Shown: positions 15,856 through 15,886 of the stretch, one piece after another
Layout: the number at the start of each line of letters is the position of its first letter
Position numbering within the stretch: the stretch's first letter is position 1
NCBI GenBank assembly: GCA_937894665.1
Contig: CALAWF010000102.1
Span: forward strand, 1-15,886
Length of the DNA stretch: 15,886 bases
Reading direction: 5' to 3'
Origin: an uncultured bacterium
GTDB lineage: Bacteria > Cyanobacteriota > Vampirovibrionia > Gastranaerophilales > Gastranaerophilaceae
Notes under the pieces: model-generated
The model's input: only the letters and a program-made list of their open reading frames with translations
Databases searched by the model: none
What the model was told of the DNA's origin: nothing
Position numbers and translations under genes: made by a program

Positions 15856-15881
15856 CGTATTTTTACGTAGGTAAAAATACG
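15856..15881. promoter_or_regulatory. Perfect 11-bp palindrome, operator-like
   Basis: CGTATTTTTAC (15856-15866), loop GTAG, GTAAAAATACG (15871-15881). The centre is about 66 bp upstream of the predicted leftward start at 15802, a classic activator position. There is no T-run after it, so it is not a terminator. It could instead serve a gene beyond the right edge. Confidence 0.55.
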
Positions 15882-15886
15882 GATGT

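Overview
The window is AT-rich bacterial chromosome with the standard genetic code. Its lineage cannot be fixed from sequence alone. Low GC, a cyanobacterial-style DnaE (MPDIDTDFCIEKR), a YuiF-type antiporter and a helical orphan protein fit a gut-type non-photosynthetic cyanobacterial relative (Gastranaerophilales/Melainabacteria-like) or another low-GC anaerobe. This is inference and of low confidence.

Layout, left to right. Positions 1-3350 read leftward: a partial TM2-domain membrane protein, then dut and alaS as a two-gene operon with a promoter upstream of alaS and a strong terminator after dut. Positions 3351-3850 hold no protein gene. They carry a candidate small RNA with its own terminator, then tRNA-Arg(UCU) with a good promoter and a textbook terminator. 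Positions 3855-6740 look like a decayed accessory island between two tRNA genes whose 3' ends both face it. It holds a membrane-anchored NERD-domain nuclease-like protein, a frameshifted Fic-family AMPylase, a small orphan gene on the minus strand, and a tyrosine-recombinase pseudogene with at least three lesions. tRNA-Gly(GCC) and its terminator follow on the minus strand. Positions 7160-7978 encode an all-helical orphan protein on the plus strand.

From 8021 to 15225 everything reads leftward again. dnaE comes first on the map. Upstream of it is a tight three-gene operon with 15- and 16-nt gaps: a membrane-anchored orphan, an M2/M3-like zinc peptidase and a YuiF-type Na+/H+ antiporter or amino-acid permease. 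A cytosolic peptidase beside an amino-acid-type permease suggests peptide or amino-acid salvage.

The last 660 bases are non-coding but dense. They hold a second copy of the small-RNA motif, a composite inverted-repeat (MITE/REP-like) element, and a leftward TTGACA-16-GATAAT promoter preceded by a perfect 11-bp palindrome at an activator-like position.

The least explained signals are the duplicated 23-nt small-RNA motif (3559 and 15371), the regulated-looking promoter that fires into the structured repeat at the right edge, and the leaderless-looking genes of the island. No complete defence system, CRISPR array or intact mobile element is present.
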